DNA of 64,000 bases from Streptococcus sp. Marseille-P6264 (GCF_902460355.1 NZ_CABPTO010000002.1:186001-250000); one strand, 5' to 3'; counted from the first letter of the stretch, positions 18,822-28,299 are shown. Program-made: numbers and translations. The notes: generated by a model from the sequence alone, not told the origin.

Positions 18822-19279
18822 TTACTGATGATATGCTGGATGCCTGTTTGGAGGTGCTTGAGGATGTGTGTGATTTCTTTTGGAAAAACTTTGTAGTTTT
18901 CCAAGTCTGTCAGGGGAATCCAATAGACTTGTTCTTGCTTATCTTGGTAATCAAATTGCTTGCCGCGTGGTTTCATTAGGTAATAGAAGCAAATCTCATG
19001 ACAGTCTAGTCCTTTGAGGACACCGGTTGAGTTTGAAAATAAATTTTCATGAACAAAAGCTAGCTTTTCAATCTCATACCTTTGTCCAGTTTCTTCGAAA
19101 ACTTCTCGCTGGACAGCTTCTTCGGAGGTCTCTCCAAATCTGACCGCCCCTCCCACTGAATAGAAATAGTCCTCGCTAGGAGAAGATATGACACAGAGGG
19201 CTTCCTCCTCAATGATGAGTGCAGCAGCCCGATAGCGAAAGCGCTCCTGTCCTTGCCTATAAGAAATATCCTTTGCCAT
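18788..19279 (-). CDS. NUDIX hydrolase
   Basis: 163 aa. A complete Nudix box GX5EX7REUXEEXGU is at residues 44-66 (Gly44, Glu50, Arg58-Glu59, Glu62-Glu63, Gly65), so it should cleave a nucleoside diphosphate linked to another moiety in a metal-dependent way. AAGGAGG precedes the ATG. The last ten or so residues (about VGQKSVIR) are read from repeat copy 3, so the native C-terminus has been replaced. Substrate not known. Confidence 0.88.
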   Translation of the reverse strand: MAKDISYRQGQERFRYRAAALIIEEEALCVISSPSEDYFYSVGGAVRFGETSEEAVQREVFEETGQRYEIEKLAFVHENLFSNSTGVLKGLDCHEICFYYLMKPRGKQFDYQDKQEQVYWIPLTDLENYKVFPKEITHILKHLQTGIQHIISKKRVGQKSVIR

Positions 19280-19400
19280 AGTATCCTCCTTGCGTTTTTT
19301 AGTTTACTTGATTTAGAACTTCCTGTCAATACTTTCTGTACCCAGACAGTCCTATTCTTTCTCTCTTGCGACAGGCTTTTTTTCCTGTTAAAATAAGGAC

Positions 19401-20150
19401 ATGACTCGTTATAAAGCCCTTATTTCCTACGACGGACATGACTTTGCTGGCTTTCAGCGCCAGCCTCATGCTCGGAGCGTTCAGGAAGAAATTGAAAAAA
19501 CCTTAACTCGTATTAACAAAGGCCAGCCCATTGTCATCCACGGAGCTGGTCGGACCGACAGCGGCGTTCATGCGCTTGGGCAGGTCATTCACTTTGACCT
19601 CCCTTCCGCTAGGGATGAAGAAAAGCTGCGGTTTGCCTTGGATACCCAGACGCCAGAAGATATAGATGTCATTTCTGTGGAGGAAGTGACGGAGGATTTT
19701 CATGCCCGTTACAAGCCGCACAGCAAGACCTATGAGTTTCTGGTGGATATTGGTCGGCCAAAAAATCCAATGATGCGCCACTATGCGACCCACTATCCCT
19801 ATCCTTTGGAGATTCCTCTGATGGAGCAGGCCATTAAAGCTTTGGAGGGAACGCATGATTTTACGGGCTTTACAGCCTCGGGTACCAGTGTGGAAAATAA
19901 GGTTCGCACGATTACAACGGCCAGTCTGACTTTTGATGCGCAACGCAATTTTCTAGTCTTTACTTTTTCGGGCAATGGCTTTCTCTATAAGCAAATCCGC
20001 AACATGGTGGGAACCTTGCTTAAGATTGGAAATAAGCGGATGCCAGTCAACCAAATCGAACGGATTTTAGAAGAAAAAGATCGGCAACTAGCTGGGCCAA
20101 CCGCAGCACCCAACGGTCTTTATCTAAAGGAGATTATTTATGAAGAATAA
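19401..20150 (+). CDS. truA: tRNA pseudouridine(38-40) synthase
   Basis: 249 aa. The catalytic Asp53 is in [15 protein letters not shown], and [19 protein letters not shown] is the conserved RNA-binding region. It modifies the anticodon arm of many tRNAs. It overlaps the following kinase gene by 11 bases. Confidence 0.95.
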   Translation: MTRYKALISYDGHDFAGFQRQPHARSVQEEIEKTLTRINKGQPIVIHGAGRTDSGVHALGQVIHFDLPSARDEEKLRFALDTQTPEDIDVISVEEVTEDFHARYKPHSKTYEFLVDIGRPKNPMMRHYATHYPYPLEIPLMEQAIKALEGTHDFTGFTASGTSVENKVRTITTASLTFDAQRNFLVFTFSGNGFLYKQIRNMVGTLLKIGNKRMPVNQIERILEEKDRQLAGPTAAPNGLYLKEIIYEE

Positions 20151-20901
20151 GCTGATTTTAGCCCTTTCTGGCAATGATATTTTTAGTGGTGGTGGTCTTC
20201 ATGCGGATCTGGCTACTTATACGGTCTATGGCCTGCATGGTTTTGTAGCGGTGACTTGCTTGACCGCTATGACGGACAAGGGCTTTGAAGTTCTTCCGAC
20301 CGACGAGCAGGTCTTTGCGCAGCAACTCTCCTCGCTCAAAGATGTGCCGTTTTCGGCCATCAAGTTGGGCTTGTTACCGACGGTTGCCATTGCAGATCAG
20401 GCCCTGGCCTTCATCAAAAAGCAAGCGGGCATACCAGTCGTGCTAGACCCTGTCCTAGTCTGCAAGGAAACCCATGATGTGGAAGTTTCGGCTCTCCGAG
20501 ATGAATTGATCAAATTTTTCCCTTATACGACCATTATCACGCCCAATCTACCAGAAGCAGAGATCCTGACCCAGTCGGAGATCAAGAGTCTGGATGACCT
20601 CAAGGCTGCGGCTGTGACCCTCCATGAACTAGGAGCTCAAAATGTCGTAATCAAGGGAGGAAATCGTTTCAGTCAAGATCGGGCCCTTGATTTATTTTAC
20701 GATGGCAAAGACTTTGAGTTGTTAGAAAGCCCTGTTTTAGCAAATAATAATACAGGAGCCGGCTGTACCTTTGCTTCTAGCATAGCTAGTCAGCTTTTAG
20801 CAGGCCAATCACCTCTTGAAGCCGTCAACTATTCAAAAGATTTTGTTTACCGCGCTATCCAGCGCTCAGATCAGTATGGAGTTATTCAATATGAAAAATA
20901 A
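20140..20901 (+). CDS. Hydroxymethylpyrimidine/pyridoxine kinase (ThiD/PdxK family)
   Basis: 253 aa ribokinase-fold kinase. [17 protein letters not shown] lies at the N-terminus, the anion-hole and base motif [16 protein letters not shown] near the end. The fold phosphorylates either the thiamin pyrimidine or pyridoxal. The neighbouring ECF substrate-binding gene suggests salvage of an imported B-vitamin precursor; the two vitamins cannot be told apart here. Both ends overlap the neighbouring genes. Confidence 0.85.
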   Translation: MKNKLILALSGNDIFSGGGLHADLATYTVYGLHGFVAVTCLTAMTDKGFEVLPTDEQVFAQQLSSLKDVPFSAIKLGLLPTVAIADQALAFIKKQAGIPVVLDPVLVCKETHDVEVSALRDELIKFFPYTTIITPNLPEAEILTQSEIKSLDDLKAAAVTLHELGAQNVVIKGGNRFSQDRALDLFYDGKDFELLESPVLANNNTGAGCTFASSIASQLLAGQSPLEAVNYSKDFVYRAIQRSDQYGVIQYEK

Positions 20902-21373
20902 TCAGACAAGAAAAATCGCTTTGCTGGCTGTCATTACAGCCCTATCTATTGTTTTGGGGAATTTTTTCAAAATCCCGACGCCAACTGGCTTTCTGACCTT
21001 GCTAGATGCAGGGATTTACTTTACCGCATTTTATTTTGGTCGTAAGGAAGGAGCCTTGGTTGGGGGCTTGTCCGGTCTCTTGATTGACTTGGTGGCCGGC
21101 TATCCTCAGTGGATGGTCTTCAGTCTCATCTGCCATGGCCTTCAAGGCTACTTTGCCGGCTTCACTGGCAAGCAGCGTTATATCGGTCTACTCTTGGCTG
21201 GACTTGCCATGGTCGGCGGTTATGCTCTCTTTGGTAGCATTTTGAGTGGACCTGGTGCAGCTATCGCAGCGATTTGGGGCAATGTCATGCAAAATATTTT
21301 TGGCTTGGTGGTCGGCTATGCCCTTTATAGAGCCTTTCCCCTTGTCTTGAAAAGAGCCCTTCAGCCAGAGTAA
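20891..21373 (+). CDS. ECF transporter substrate-binding (S) component
   Basis: 160 aa integral membrane protein, about six helices. The start (KIALLAVITALSIVLGNFF) and TLLDAGIYFTAFYFGRKEGALVGGLSG are typical ECF S-components, which work with a shared EcfAA'T module encoded elsewhere. The ATG at 20891 overlaps the kinase gene end; an upstream in-frame start at 20816 would lie deep inside the kinase. Cotranscription suggests a pyridoxine- or hydroxymethylpyrimidine-type substrate. Confidence 0.85.
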   Translation: MKNNQTRKIALLAVITALSIVLGNFFKIPTPTGFLTLLDAGIYFTAFYFGRKEGALVGGLSGLLIDLVAGYPQWMVFSLICHGLQGYFAGFTGKQRYIGLLLAGLAMVGGYALFGSILSGPGAAIAAIWGNVMQNIFGLVVGYALYRAFPLVLKRALQPE

Positions 21374-21385
21374 GTGAGGTAAGAG

Positions 21386-21949
21386 ATGGATTTAGAGAAG
21401 CTTGAAAAGGAGACCAGCCAGATCGCTACAGATGTCTTGGACAAGGCGGGTTTGGTTAAGGGAAATATTTTTGTCCTAGGTCTATCTTCTAGTGAAGTCA
21501 TGGGGGGACACATTGGCCAGCATTCCAGCAGGGAAGTCGGTCAGGTCATTGTCAAGACCTTGTTAGATATTCTGCAAGTTCGGGGGATTTACTTGGCCGT
21601 TCAAGGCTGTGAACACCTCAATCGCGCCTTGGTCGTGGAGCGAGAATTGGCAGAAAAGAAAGACCTAGAGATTGTCAATGTCCTGCCCAGTCTACATGCA
21701 GGCGGGAGTGGCCAGCTAGCGGCTTTTGACTATATGAAAGATCCTGTGGAGGTTGAGTTTATCACAGCCCATGCTGGCTTGGATGTGGGAGATACGTCAA
21801 TCGGAATGCATGTCAAGCATGTTCAGGTTCCGATTCGCCCTCAGCTACGCAGTTTGGGTCAGGCTCACGTTACCGCCCTTGCCAGTCGTCCCAAGTTAAT
21901 TGGCGGAGCTAGAGCGTCTTATATCGAAGATAGGATTCGAAAATCTTAG
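21386..21949 (+). CDS. TIGR01440/UPF0340 family protein (YwlG-like)
   Basis: 187 aa. It shows the family stretches [36 protein letters not shown] and [15 protein letters not shown]. The biochemical function of the family is not established. The spacing (12 bases) puts it in the truA-kinase-ECF operon, and repeat copy 4 follows its stop. Confidence 0.88.
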   Translation: MDLEKLEKETSQIATDVLDKAGLVKGNIFVLGLSSSEVMGGHIGQHSSREVGQVIVKTLLDILQVRGIYLAVQGCEHLNRALVVERELAEKKDLEIVNVLPSLHAGGSGQLAAFDYMKDPVEVEFITAHAGLDVGDTSIGMHVKHVQVPIRPQLRSLGQAHVTALASRPKLIGGARASYIEDRIRKS

Positions 21950-21959
21950 TAGGATAGTA

Positions 21960-22141
21960 GAAAGAGGCTGGGACAAAAGTCCTAGCCTCTCAATTGTCTT
22001 TGGATTGTCGAGCAAGACGCAGTGGTTGAGTGGGCTCTACTACGCTGATTTCATCAGCTTTTACAGCCCTACTCAACTGTGCGGAGGTGGGACGACGAAA
22101 TCGAATTCTAACGAATGACCGATTTCTGTCCCACTCTCTTT
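21960..22141 (+). repeat. MITE-like repeat, copy 4
   Basis: Nearly identical to copy 3, with both inverted termini and the internal GAGGCT hairpin. It begins 11 bases after the UPF0340 stop and may terminate that operon. Open frames running through it are artefacts of the repeat. Confidence 0.88.
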
Positions 22142-22312
22142 TCCCAAATGGTAGACTTTGCTAGTCGATTCTCGTGCTGGTGAGGGAAATAAACCCACAG
22201 TGATAGGAGAATATTGTCTGCTAAGAGCTGGGCAAATGGTCAAAAAAGAGCAAAAAGTGGCTTGGATTTTGGCTTGTGAACGGGGAAAAAGGCGAAAAAT
22301 AAAAGGTGTCGC

Positions 22313-22340
22313 TTGAAAAAACTGCTACTTATGTTATAAT
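22313..22340 (+). promoter_or_regulatory. Promoter of tig
   Basis: TTGAAA, 16 bases, then TATAAT with an extended TG, 37 bases before the tig start. The preceding 170 bases (22142-22312) hold no gene or repeat that I can see. Confidence 0.8.
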
Positions 22341-22377
22341 GGATTGTATGTAAAAAATTTGAAGGAGAACTGACAGA

Positions 22378-23661
22378 ATGTCTGTATCATTTGAAAACAA
22401 AGAAACAAATCGTGGAGTGTTGACTTTTACTATCGGTCAAGACCAAATCAAACCTGCTTTGGATCGTGCTTTTAATGCAGTTAAGAAAAATATTGCTGTA
22501 CCAGGTTTCCGTAAAGGTCATATTCCTCGTCCAGTCTTCAACCAACGTTTTGGTGAAGAATCACTTTATCAAGATGTCTTGAATGCATTGCTTCCAGCAG
22601 CTTATGAAGCAGCTGTAAAAGAAGCTGGTCTTGAAGTGGTTGCACAACCAAAAATTGATGTAACTTCAATGGAAAAAGGCCAAGACTGGGTGATCACTGC
22701 TGAAGTTGTGACAAAACCTGAAGTGAAATTGGGTGCTTACAAAGACCTTGAAGTATCTGTAGAAGTTTCTAAGGAAGTTACTGACGCTGAAGTTGATGAG
22801 CGCATTGAGCGTGAACGCAACAACTTGGCTGAATTGGTTCTGAAAGATGGAGCAGCAGCTGAAGGTGATACAGTTGTCATCGACTTTGTTGGTTCTGTTG
22901 ACGGTGTTGAATTTGACGGCGGAAAAGGTGATAACTTCTCACTTGGACTTGGTTCAGGTCAATTCATCCCAGGCTTCGAAGACCAATTGGTTGGCCACTC
23001 AGCTGGTGAAACAGTAGATGTTGTTGTAACCTTCCCAGAAGACTACCAAGCAGCTGACCTTGCTGGTAAAGAAGCAAAATTCGTTACAACAATCCATGAA
23101 GTTAAAGAAAAAGAAGTTCCAGCTCTTGATGATGAACTTGCAAAAGACATCGACGAAGAAGTTGAAACTCTTGCTGAATTGAAAGAAAAATACCGTAAAG
23201 AATTAGCAGAAGCGAAGGAAGCAGCTTACAACGATGCAGTTGAAGCAGCAGCGATTGATCTTGCAGTAGAAAATGCAGAAATCGTTGACCTTCCAGAAGA
23301 AATGATTCACGAAGAAGTTCATCGCGCTGTGAACGAATTCCTCGGAAACATGCAACGTCAAGGTATCTCTCCTGATATGTACTTCCAAATCACTGGTACA
23401 ACTCAAGAAGACCTTCACAAACAATATGAAGCAGATGCTGCAGCACGTACTAAGACTAACCTTGTTGTAGAAGCAGTTGCGAAAGCAGAAGGCTTTGAAG
23501 CTAGCGCTGAAGAAGTTGAAGCAGAAATCACTTCATTGGCAACAGACTACAACATGGAAGCAGACCGCGTTCGCCAATTGCTTTCAGAAGAAATGCTTAA
23601 ACATGATATCGCTGTTAAAAAAGCAGTTGAAGTTATCACAAGCACTGCTAAAGTAAAATAA
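22378..23661 (+). CDS. tig: Trigger factor, ribosome-associated chaperone/PPIase
   Basis: 427 aa. The ribosome-binding signature [20 protein letters not shown] is at residues 42-61, an FKBP-type PPIase domain at about 155-240 ([19 protein letters not shown]), then the helical substrate arms. It binds nascent chains at the exit tunnel. Strong own promoter, GAAGGAG ribosome site and own terminator. Confidence 0.96.
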   Translation: MSVSFENKETNRGVLTFTIGQDQIKPALDRAFNAVKKNIAVPGFRKGHIPRPVFNQRFGEESLYQDVLNALLPAAYEAAVKEAGLEVVAQPKIDVTSMEKGQDWVITAEVVTKPEVKLGAYKDLEVSVEVSKEVTDAEVDERIERERNNLAELVLKDGAAAEGDTVVIDFVGSVDGVEFDGGKGDNFSLGLGSGQFIPGFEDQLVGHSAGETVDVVVTFPEDYQAADLAGKEAKFVTTIHEVKEKEVPALDDELAKDIDEEVETLAELKEKYRKELAEAKEAAYNDAVEAAAIDLAVENAEIVDLPEEMIHEEVHRAVNEFLGNMQRQGISPDMYFQITGTTQEDLHKQYEADAAARTKTNLVVEAVAKAEGFEASAEEVEAEITSLATDYNMEADRVRQLLSEEMLKHDIAVKKAVEVITSTAKVK

Positions 23662-23703
23662 TAGCTTCTAGTCAGCCCTAGTGGATGACAAATGCAAGCA
23701 CAG

Positions 23704-23731
23704 GAGAGAACGATTTGTTCTCTCTTTTTTG
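23704..23731 (+). terminator. Terminator of tig
   Basis: GAGAGAAC-GATTT-GTTCTCTC stem followed by TTTTTT. Confidence 0.88.
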
Positions 23732-23781
23732 ATCTTGGAGGGATGGTTTAAAATGGGAAAGCTAATCTCTAGATTAAAATA

Positions 23782-23830
23782 AGCTCTACAATTCCTACAG
23801 GGAGTTAATCTCTGTAGAAATTATAGAGCT
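23782..23830. repeat. Palindromic IS-end-like hairpin
   Basis: Long inverted repeat: AGCTCTAcAATTcCTACAG against CTGTAGaAATTaTAGAGCT around a short loop, just after rgg on the minus strand. A related palindrome (GGCTCTATAATTTCTGTAG) occurs at 62979, which suggests an insertion-sequence end or small mobile hairpin. It may also terminate rgg. Confidence 0.6.
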
Positions 23831-23834
23831 CATA

Positions 23835-24725
23835 TCACAACATCCATGGCATACCCATTTCGTTTAATGCTTTAGTAGCATGAAATGCAGCTATTTCGTT
23901 TTCAATAATTTTTAATAACTCATCTTCCTCTAGTAAACGTAATATTTCAAGATTCTTTTGTGTCAGTTCCTCATTAGCATCACAAATTCCGATTCTAGCC
24001 GAATGAAATGCAATTGCATCATACCGTTTAAGTAATTTTGCTGTTTTAATAACCATCGAACAAATATGACTGCACATCGGAAAATGTTTGTAATAAAAAT
24101 AAAAGGTAGACAAATTTGATAGAAGAGCTAACTTTATAGGAAGGATATTTTGGAAGTCAGAGTATTTTTCTAGTCTGTGAAGAACTAATTGAGTTGTATC
24201 TAGAATAGTCTCCGTAGGAAGGACAAAAAGAATGGAGTTTAAAATGTTGAAATCTGATGCGTACCAGGTGTCATGGTGTTTTAGATCGTTCCGTAAAATG
24301 TCAACGATATCTGGTGTCACCTTATCTCTGTTTGAAATTCCATTCTTTCTGACTTGAAGTATGACTGTCAAGGATTGGTGCAATTTTTGGATAGAGATAT
24401 CCCAATGAGTTTTTAGATAAGATTCACATTTTTTATAAATAGTTTCAAGTTCTCCTACTCCACTAATTGAATGAATATTGCTGATTTGATTTAATAGTTG
24501 GGTATGCTCACTAGGATGGTAAAGATTACAAATATAATCAAATTCATCAAAGCTCATATTAATTTGTTGAAGTAAAAAAGCCATGTTCTCATACTTTGGA
24601 ACGACAAGTCCATTCTCTATTTTAGAGAGTGTTGTAGGAGACAGTACATTGCCACACACATCTGACTGAGTGAGGTTTTTAGACTTTCTAATTTCTTGAT
24701 AAACTTTTCCAAAATCATATCTCAT
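23835..24725 (-). CDS. Rgg/MutR-family transcriptional regulator
   Basis: 296 aa. An N-terminal Cro-type helix-turn-helix is at about residues 6-60 (LTQSDVCGNVLSPTTLSKIENG). The rest is helical and fits the Rgg peptide-binding repeat domain. Rgg proteins usually control a divergent neighbour and often sense a short exported peptide. Here the divergent neighbour is a small exported protein at 24941. No convincing hydrophobic SHP peptide gene was found in the intergenic region. Confidence 0.85.
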   Translation of the reverse strand: MRYDFGKVYQEIRKSKNLTQSDVCGNVLSPTTLSKIENGLVVPKYENMAFLLQQINMSFDEFDYICNLYHPSEHTQLLNQISNIHSISGVGELETIYKKCESYLKTHWDISIQKLHQSLTVILQVRKNGISNRDKVTPDIVDILRNDLKHHDTWYASDFNILNSILFVLPTETILDTTQLVLHRLEKYSDFQNILPIKLALLSNLSTFYFYYKHFPMCSHICSMVIKTAKLLKRYDAIAFHSARIGICDANEELTQKNLEILRLLEEDELLKIIENEIAAFHATKALNEMGMPWML

Positions 24726-24788
24726 ATCATAATCTCCAAAAAAGCTTGAAAATAGTTAAAACAATACTACATGATTCTGACTACATTA

Positions 24789-24840
24789 TATAATTTAGTA
24801 AGGAGGAATGCAAAGAAATATAAAAAAATTCAAGTCGTAA
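24789..24840 (+). promoter_or_regulatory. -10 box and possible leader peptide upstream of the exported protein gene
   Basis: TATAAT at 24789-24794 lacks a good -35, as expected for an activated promoter. It is followed closely by AGGAGG and an ATG (24808) that opens a ten-codon frame, MQRNIKKFKS. The -10 box is so near the ribosome site that the transcript would barely cover it. Either a short leader is made, or the AGGAGG is fortuitous and the real promoter lies further on. Confidence 0.35.
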
Positions 24841-24940
24841 ATTATGTTCTGTCATTTTCTTATATATTCTTACTAAACTCTATGTTAGGCTAGAGAATTG
24901 TGTAGGATATGGAATTTAGAAATAAGAAAGTAGGTCAAAA

Positions 24941-25309
24941 ATGGCTAAGAAAAAGATGCTGTTAACTTTATCAGTCGTAGCATTAGGAATTGCTTCATAT
25001 ACTTTGCTGAAACCAGTTATTGCAGAAACAACAATCGGTAAAACAAACGAAAATCAGACGATTTCAATTTATAAGAATTTACTAAAAGGTAAATCTGAAA
25101 AAGAAATTAATGACTACTTTTCAGGTTTATCAGACAGTAAACTGATCATTGCAGACAAATCAGGTGGTTTTACAACTAGCTCTACAGATGACTACAGTAA
25201 TCCAGTAGAGACAACTGATGAGAATGGCAATAAAGAATTAAAATCTTTCCAAGATAAAAGTGTTGCTGCAACAGTTGGTGAAATCAAAGAAGCACTTAAG
25301 AATAACTAA
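24941..25309 (+). CDS. Small exported protein, probable Rgg target
   Basis: 122 aa. The N-terminus is a classic Sec signal (MAKKKMLLTLSVVALGIAS, then AETT as likely cleavage site after about residue 29). The mature part of about 93 residues is polar, Lys/Ser/Thr-rich and without Cys, membrane segments or a cell-wall anchor, so it should be released. It is divergent from an Rgg regulator and followed by a strong terminator, so it is monocistronic. I do not recognise a family. Confidence 0.75.
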   Translation: MAKKKMLLTLSVVALGIASYTLLKPVIAETTIGKTNENQTISIYKNLLKGKSEKEINDYFSGLSDSKLIIADKSGGFTTSSTDDYSNPVETTDENGNKELKSFQDKSVAATVGEIKEALKNN

Positions 25310-25356
25310 ATCATACAACTTGCTGATGTTAATTGCTGGTTGTTGAATTAGAGAGA

Positions 25357-25388
25357 AAAGTTCCACTTAAAAGTGGAACTTTTTTTGT
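25357..25388 (+). terminator. Terminator of the exported protein gene
   Basis: AAGTTCCACTT-AAA-AGTGGAACTT stem followed by TTTTT. Confidence 0.9.
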
Positions 25389-25463
25389 TGCATGTTTAGA
25401 TTTTGGGCTCTATGATAAAAAGTTTGACCTCTTGGAGTAACTGGTTAGAGGAAGTATGTCTAG

Positions 25464-25630
25464 CTTAAGCCTCGGCTGGCTACTTTTCCTATAGATTCTT
25501 GGTAATCTAGGCCTCGGCCGCTCACTTTTCCTATAGTTTTATTGCAATCTAAGCCTTGGCTAGCCACTTTTCCTATAGTTTTTTGGTAGCTTAGGCCTCG
25601 GTCGGTCACTTTCCTTTAGTTTTTGAGGTA
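25464..25630. repeat. Four imperfect ~42-bp tandem repeats
   Basis: Four successive units start near 25464, 25507, 25549 and 25590. Each has CT(T)AgGCCTcGG followed by a short variable part, then CACTTTTCCTATAG and a T-rich end. They lie in the 530-base gene-free stretch between the exported protein gene and rlmB. No open frame spans them; function not known. The remaining ~200 bases before rlmB show only a weak TTGTGATATACT-like promoter region near 25821-25832. Confidence 0.75.
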
Positions 25631-25838
25631 AATGATACTTTTTGATAGCTGTTGGCCAAAAGTAAGTATTTGACGAGAGGGAGATTTCTTTCTAGGTCTC
25701 AAATAGGGAATTGTTTCAAAAATAAATAGGATACCAAAAAGCAGCTTTTAGCTGATTGCTGAGAAATGCTAGGCTGTCATAGAGAGATATTTAGCTTTTA
25801 GACAGATTTTTTTGGGGAGCTTGTGATATACTGTTAGT

Positions 25839-26570
25839 ATGGAAAAAAATGATATTGTTTACGGCGTGCATGCTGTGACCGAGGCCTTGATGGCCAATAC
25901 GGGAAATAAACTTTACATTCAGGACGACTTGCGTGGCAAAAACGTGAGCAAGCTGAAAGATCTGGCGGCAGAAAAGAAGGTCTCCATCTCTTGGACACCC
26001 AAGAAAACCTTGCAGGAGATGACAGATGGAGCTGTTCACCAAGGCTTTGTCTTGCGGGTATCGGAGTTTGCCTATGCAGATTTGGCGGATGTTTTGAAAA
26101 AAGCAGAGCAGAAAGAGAATCCTCTGCTGTTGATTTTGGATGGCTTGACAGACCCGCATAATCTGGGCTCTATCTTGCGCACGGCTGACGCGACCAATGT
26201 GACTGGAGTGATCATTCCTAAGCACCGAGCAGTCGGCGTGACACCAGTTGTGGCCAAGACCTCTACGGGCGCTATCGAGCACATTCCCATTGCCCGTGTG
26301 ACCAATCTCAGCCAGACTCTGGACAAGCTCAAGGAAGCTGGCTTCTGGATTTTTGGGACGGATATGCAGGGGACGCCTGTTCATAAGTGGAATACGGCAG
26401 GAAAGTTGGCCCTCATCATCGGCAACGAAGGCAAGGGGATTTCCAGCAACATCAAGAAGCAAGTGGACGAAATGCTGACCATTCCCATGAATGGTCATGT
26501 CCAAAGCCTCAACGCCAGCGTCGCAGCGGCCATTCTCATGTATGAAGTCTTTAGAAATCGGGTGGGCTAA
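25839..26570 (+). CDS. rlmB: 23S rRNA 2'-O-ribose methyltransferase (RlmB/TrmH family)
   Basis: 243 aa SpoU-type methyltransferase. The N-terminal substrate-binding domain starts VYGVHAVTEAL; the SPOUT knot carries LDGLTDPHNLGSILRTAD, IGNEGKGIS and MNGHVQSLNASVAAAILMYE. It methylates G2251 in 23S rRNA in model bacteria. Its stop overlaps the next start (TAATG). Confidence 0.9.
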   Translation: MEKNDIVYGVHAVTEALMANTGNKLYIQDDLRGKNVSKLKDLAAEKKVSISWTPKKTLQEMTDGAVHQGFVLRVSEFAYADLADVLKKAEQKENPLLLILDGLTDPHNLGSILRTADATNVTGVIIPKHRAVGVTPVVAKTSTGAIEHIPIARVTNLSQTLDKLKEAGFWIFGTDMQGTPVHKWNTAGKLALIIGNEGKGISSNIKKQVDEMLTIPMNGHVQSLNASVAAAILMYEVFRNRVG

Positions 26571-27214
26571 TGCAAGTACTAGGAAGCTATCTGTTAGAAA
26601 AATATCAAACAGAAACGTTTGAGCCGATCATTTATGCTATCTACCATAATAAAAGAGAAGATAATTATTGCTTTTGCTTTGAAATCACTGAGGAAGCAGA
26701 CCAGTATCCCTTAGAGGACTTATTGACCCAGTATTCCTTGAATTGCACGGATTTATACGGTCAAGGAAGTCAGGTAAATGGCGCTTTGAAATACCTCATT
26801 GAGGTAGAAACCTTATCTAGTGATAAGGCGGATTTCATCAGTATTCTCAATTTTTCTACAATTTTAAATAAAGAGATTGTGAATTATGTAAAAGGAAAAT
26901 ATGAGTGCCTTGCTGAAAAGAGGTGTATGAGTTCCTTTTATATGGGGAACCAAAAAGTGGAAGTTCCTGTGCTTGCTTTCCGAAGTGATAACTCTGGGAT
27001 GGTTTCTTTTCAAAATAAATATCCAGAGGTGCAATTATCAAATTTATTTTTAGAAGATAAAAAATATAATGTTGAGTGTTTAGATGGGGAATGGACCTGT
27101 ATTGAATTGCTTAATGGCAAAGCAAACCTTATTTTAAAAAATTCACAAGATGAATATTTCCAATATATTTTTGATTTGAAAGGCTTTCAAGGTGTTAGTC
27201 CTGTTCTAGACTAA
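26570..27214 (+). CDS. Hypothetical protein coupled to rlmB
   Basis: 214 aa, no signal peptide, membrane segment or motif I recognise; acidic and Tyr/Asn-rich. It is lower in GC than rlmB, with which it overlaps by one base, so it is translationally coupled but may have a different history. Confidence 0.65.
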   Translation: MQVLGSYLLEKYQTETFEPIIYAIYHNKREDNYCFCFEITEEADQYPLEDLLTQYSLNCTDLYGQGSQVNGALKYLIEVETLSSDKADFISILNFSTILNKEIVNYVKGKYECLAEKRCMSSFYMGNQKVEVPVLAFRSDNSGMVSFQNKYPEVQLSNLFLEDKKYNVECLDGEWTCIELLNGKANLILKNSQDEYFQYIFDLKGFQGVSPVLD

Positions 27215-27220
27215 CCGAGC

Positions 27221-27330
27221 GAAACTAGCTTTCCTAAGAAGTAAGAAATTTCCATAGCTAGTCTCGATATGGTGGCAGTCAAAGCACCACTACTAACCCG
27301 CTTATGTCCATGGAGAAGTCTTCTCTGTGG
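27221..27330. other. Two inverted repeats between genes
   Basis: ACTAGCT (27224-27230) and AGCTAGT (27256-27262) can pair, possibly as a terminator without a clear T-run. CCATGGAGAAG and CTTCTCTGTGG (27308-27330) form a compact palindrome 26 bases before degV and could be an operator. Neither is assigned. Confidence 0.35.
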
Positions 27331-27356
27331 CAACTAAAAAATGATGGAGAAAAAAG

Positions 27357-28220
27357 ATGACCTTTAAAATTTTAACGGATTCGACGGCAGATCTGCCAGA
27401 AAGCTGGACCCAAGAACATGATGTGCAGGTTCTGGGCTTGACCATTCAGCTGGACGGGCAAACCTACGAGACCGTCGGACCAGATAAGCTGACCAGTGAG
27501 CAGCTTTTAGCCAAGATGGAGTCTGGCAGCAAGCCAACTACCAGCCAGATCAATGTCGGCCAATTTGAAGATGTTTTCCGCCAGTATGCTCAGGAGGGCA
27601 CAGCGGTTCTCTATGTGGCTTTTGCTTCAGCCTTGTCTGGAACCTACCAAAGTGCAGTCATGGCAAGGGAGATGGTCTTAGAGGATTATCCTGAGGCGAT
27701 CATCACCATCCTTGATACCAAGGCAGCTTCGATGGGTGAAGGCCTCTTGGTCATGAAGGCTGTAGAAGCGAGAGCGGCAGGTCAAAGTCTGGAGCAGACG
27801 GCAGACTTGCTCCAAAGTCTAGTGCCTAGAGTCCAGACCTATTTCTTAGTAGATGACCTCAACCACCTCATGCGGGGTGGCCGTATTTCCAAGGCAGCGG
27901 CTCTCATGGGAAGCTTGGTCAATATTAAGCCCATTATCGCAGTCACAGCTGATGGAAGTCTGGATTCGGTCGCTAAGGTGCGAGGCAAGAAGAAGGCGCA
28001 GGCTGAGGTGGTTCGGATGACCTTAGATACGATTTCTGATCCACGGGTGGTGGTCGCCTATGCAGGTGAAAAAGAAGTCGCTGAAACTGTCAAGGAGCAG
28101 CTTTTAGCTTCTGGGCAGGTCACAGAAGTCCTTATACTGCCTCTTGGTCCGGTTATTTCGACGCATACCGGCCCAGGTACTCTAGGACTTTTTAGCATTG
28201 GCAGTGAACTTTCAGACTAA
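27357..28220 (+). CDS. DegV family fatty-acid-binding protein
   Basis: 287 aa. The start FKILTDSTADLP, then SGSKPTTSQINVGQF and LSGTYQSA, and the C-terminal GPVISTHTGPGTLGLF are DegV signatures. DegV-fold proteins (FakB) present bound fatty acids to the FakA kinase, which would link this gene to membrane lipid supply; the chain specificity cannot be told. Confidence 0.88.
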   Translation: MTFKILTDSTADLPESWTQEHDVQVLGLTIQLDGQTYETVGPDKLTSEQLLAKMESGSKPTTSQINVGQFEDVFRQYAQEGTAVLYVAFASALSGTYQSAVMAREMVLEDYPEAIITILDTKAASMGEGLLVMKAVEARAAGQSLEQTADLLQSLVPRVQTYFLVDDLNHLMRGGRISKAAALMGSLVNIKPIIAVTADGSLDSVAKVRGKKKAQAEVVRMTLDTISDPRVVVAYAGEKEVAETVKEQLLASGQVTEVLILPLGPVISTHTGPGTLGLFSIGSELSD

Positions 28221-28264
28221 ATAGAAATGAAATCGTTATTTTATAAATAATTGCATCAAATATA

Positions 28265-28294
28265 TTGACTTTTGGTTAGAAAATTTGGTATGAT
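28265..28294 (+). promoter_or_regulatory. Promoter of rplM-rpsI
   Basis: TTGACT, 18 bases, TATGAT; the start would be near 28301 and leaves a leader of about 100 bases. Confidence 0.75.
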
Positions 28295-28299
28295 AGTAG

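Noticed and set aside
21900..22118. Plus-strand frame crossing repeat copy 4
   Set aside because: The frame is generated by the repeat; the same peptide appears from the other copies and no ribosome site precedes it.
25464..25630. Possible CRISPR array
   Set aside because: Units are directly adjacent imperfect tandem repeats without unique spacers, and no cas genes are near.
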